Of a DNA stretch of 64,000 bases, positions 63,923-64,000 are shown piece by piece. Each line of letters starts with the position of its first letter. Position 1 is the first letter of the stretch. Origin of the DNA: Paenibacillus harenae (GTDB lineage Bacteria > Bacillota > Bacilli > Paenibacillales > Paenibacillaceae). The translations under genes and the position numbers were made by a program. The notes under the pieces were generated by a model. It was not told where the DNA came from and made no database searches. It was given only the letters and a program-made list of their open reading frames with translations. Location of the stretch: contig NZ_JAUSST010000003.1 of assembly GCF_030812415.1 (NCBI RefSeq), forward strand, positions 972,163-1,036,162. The letters run 5' to 3'.

Positions 63923-64000
63923 TGAACAACGAGCGAAACTGCCAGTATATGAAGCTTCGGCTTCATTACTAAAGCAATAAAATGTTTTTGAGCAAGTCAA

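Overview
This 64-kb window looks like chromosome of a spore-forming Firmicute of the Paenibacillaceae, most likely Paenibacillus or a close relative. The evidence is a moderate GC content, strong AGGAGG ribosome-binding sites, Gram-positive two-component systems (LiaFSR, PhoP-like), sporulation genes (prkA, spoVR, a YhcN-type lipoprotein, coat-like and manganese-catalase-like proteins), bacillithiol-associated YfiT chemistry and Bacillus-type regulatory sites (GlnR/TnrA, PerR, guanidine-I riboswitch, SigE-like promoters). I see no insertion sequences, phage genes, CRISPR arrays or tRNAs. The right edge stops inside the leader of an rRNA operon, before the 16S gene.

Layout. 1-9.8 kb: a cut-off ammonium transporter (amtB), a liaF-liaS-liaR operon, a YugN-like gene, the surface protease htrA followed by a two-component system, and ispH. 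9.8-18.5 kb: a repeat-bearing intergenic stretch, aroF, glnA with a GlnR/TnrA box, serC, an orphan PhoP-like regulator, trmL, an AbrB-like regulator with a Cys4 tail, a 32-codon membrane ORF, an aminotransferase and a DUF2161 protein. 18.7-25.9 kb: prkA, a broken globin-coupled chemotaxis sensor, the circularly permuted ATP-grasp / alpha-E / transglutaminase trio, and a spore lipoprotein. 26-34.6 kb: an amino-acid-type permease divergent from a guanidine-I riboswitch that controls two DUF1989 proteins, a 1204-residue biotin carboxylase and allophanate hydrolase. 35-47.9 kb: mixed single genes (HAD hydrolase, a P-loop kinase/YfiT fusion, CBO0543 membrane protein, Mn-catalase, RNase J, spore-coat-like and DUF3231 proteins, GH43, ChrA, an AT-rich phosphodiesterase lipoprotein, spoVR). 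48-51.9 kb: a six-gene sulfur/persulfide cluster equivalent to Bacillus yrkF-H-I-J-E-D, with twin CstR-type operators. 51.9-64 kb: a diguanylate cyclase, a GH51 arabinofuranosidase with an ArsR-type regulator, a heterodimeric ABC exporter, cysC, a DUF1232 protein, glutaminase, catalase with a PerR box, and rRNA promoters.

Nitrogen is the strongest common theme. Ammonium uptake, glutamine synthetase, glutaminase and the guanidine pathway all lie within 64 kb, and three of their upstream regions carry matches of varying quality to TGTNA-N7-TNACA. Guanidine taken up would be carboxylated, deiminated to allophanate and hydrolysed to ammonia, which glnA can assimilate. Envelope and redox stress form a second theme (liaFSR, htrA with its two-component system, katA, Mn-catalase, the persulfide cluster).

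The least understood module is the ATP-grasp / alpha-E / transglutaminase operon. The families are known, but the product of the operon is not established.
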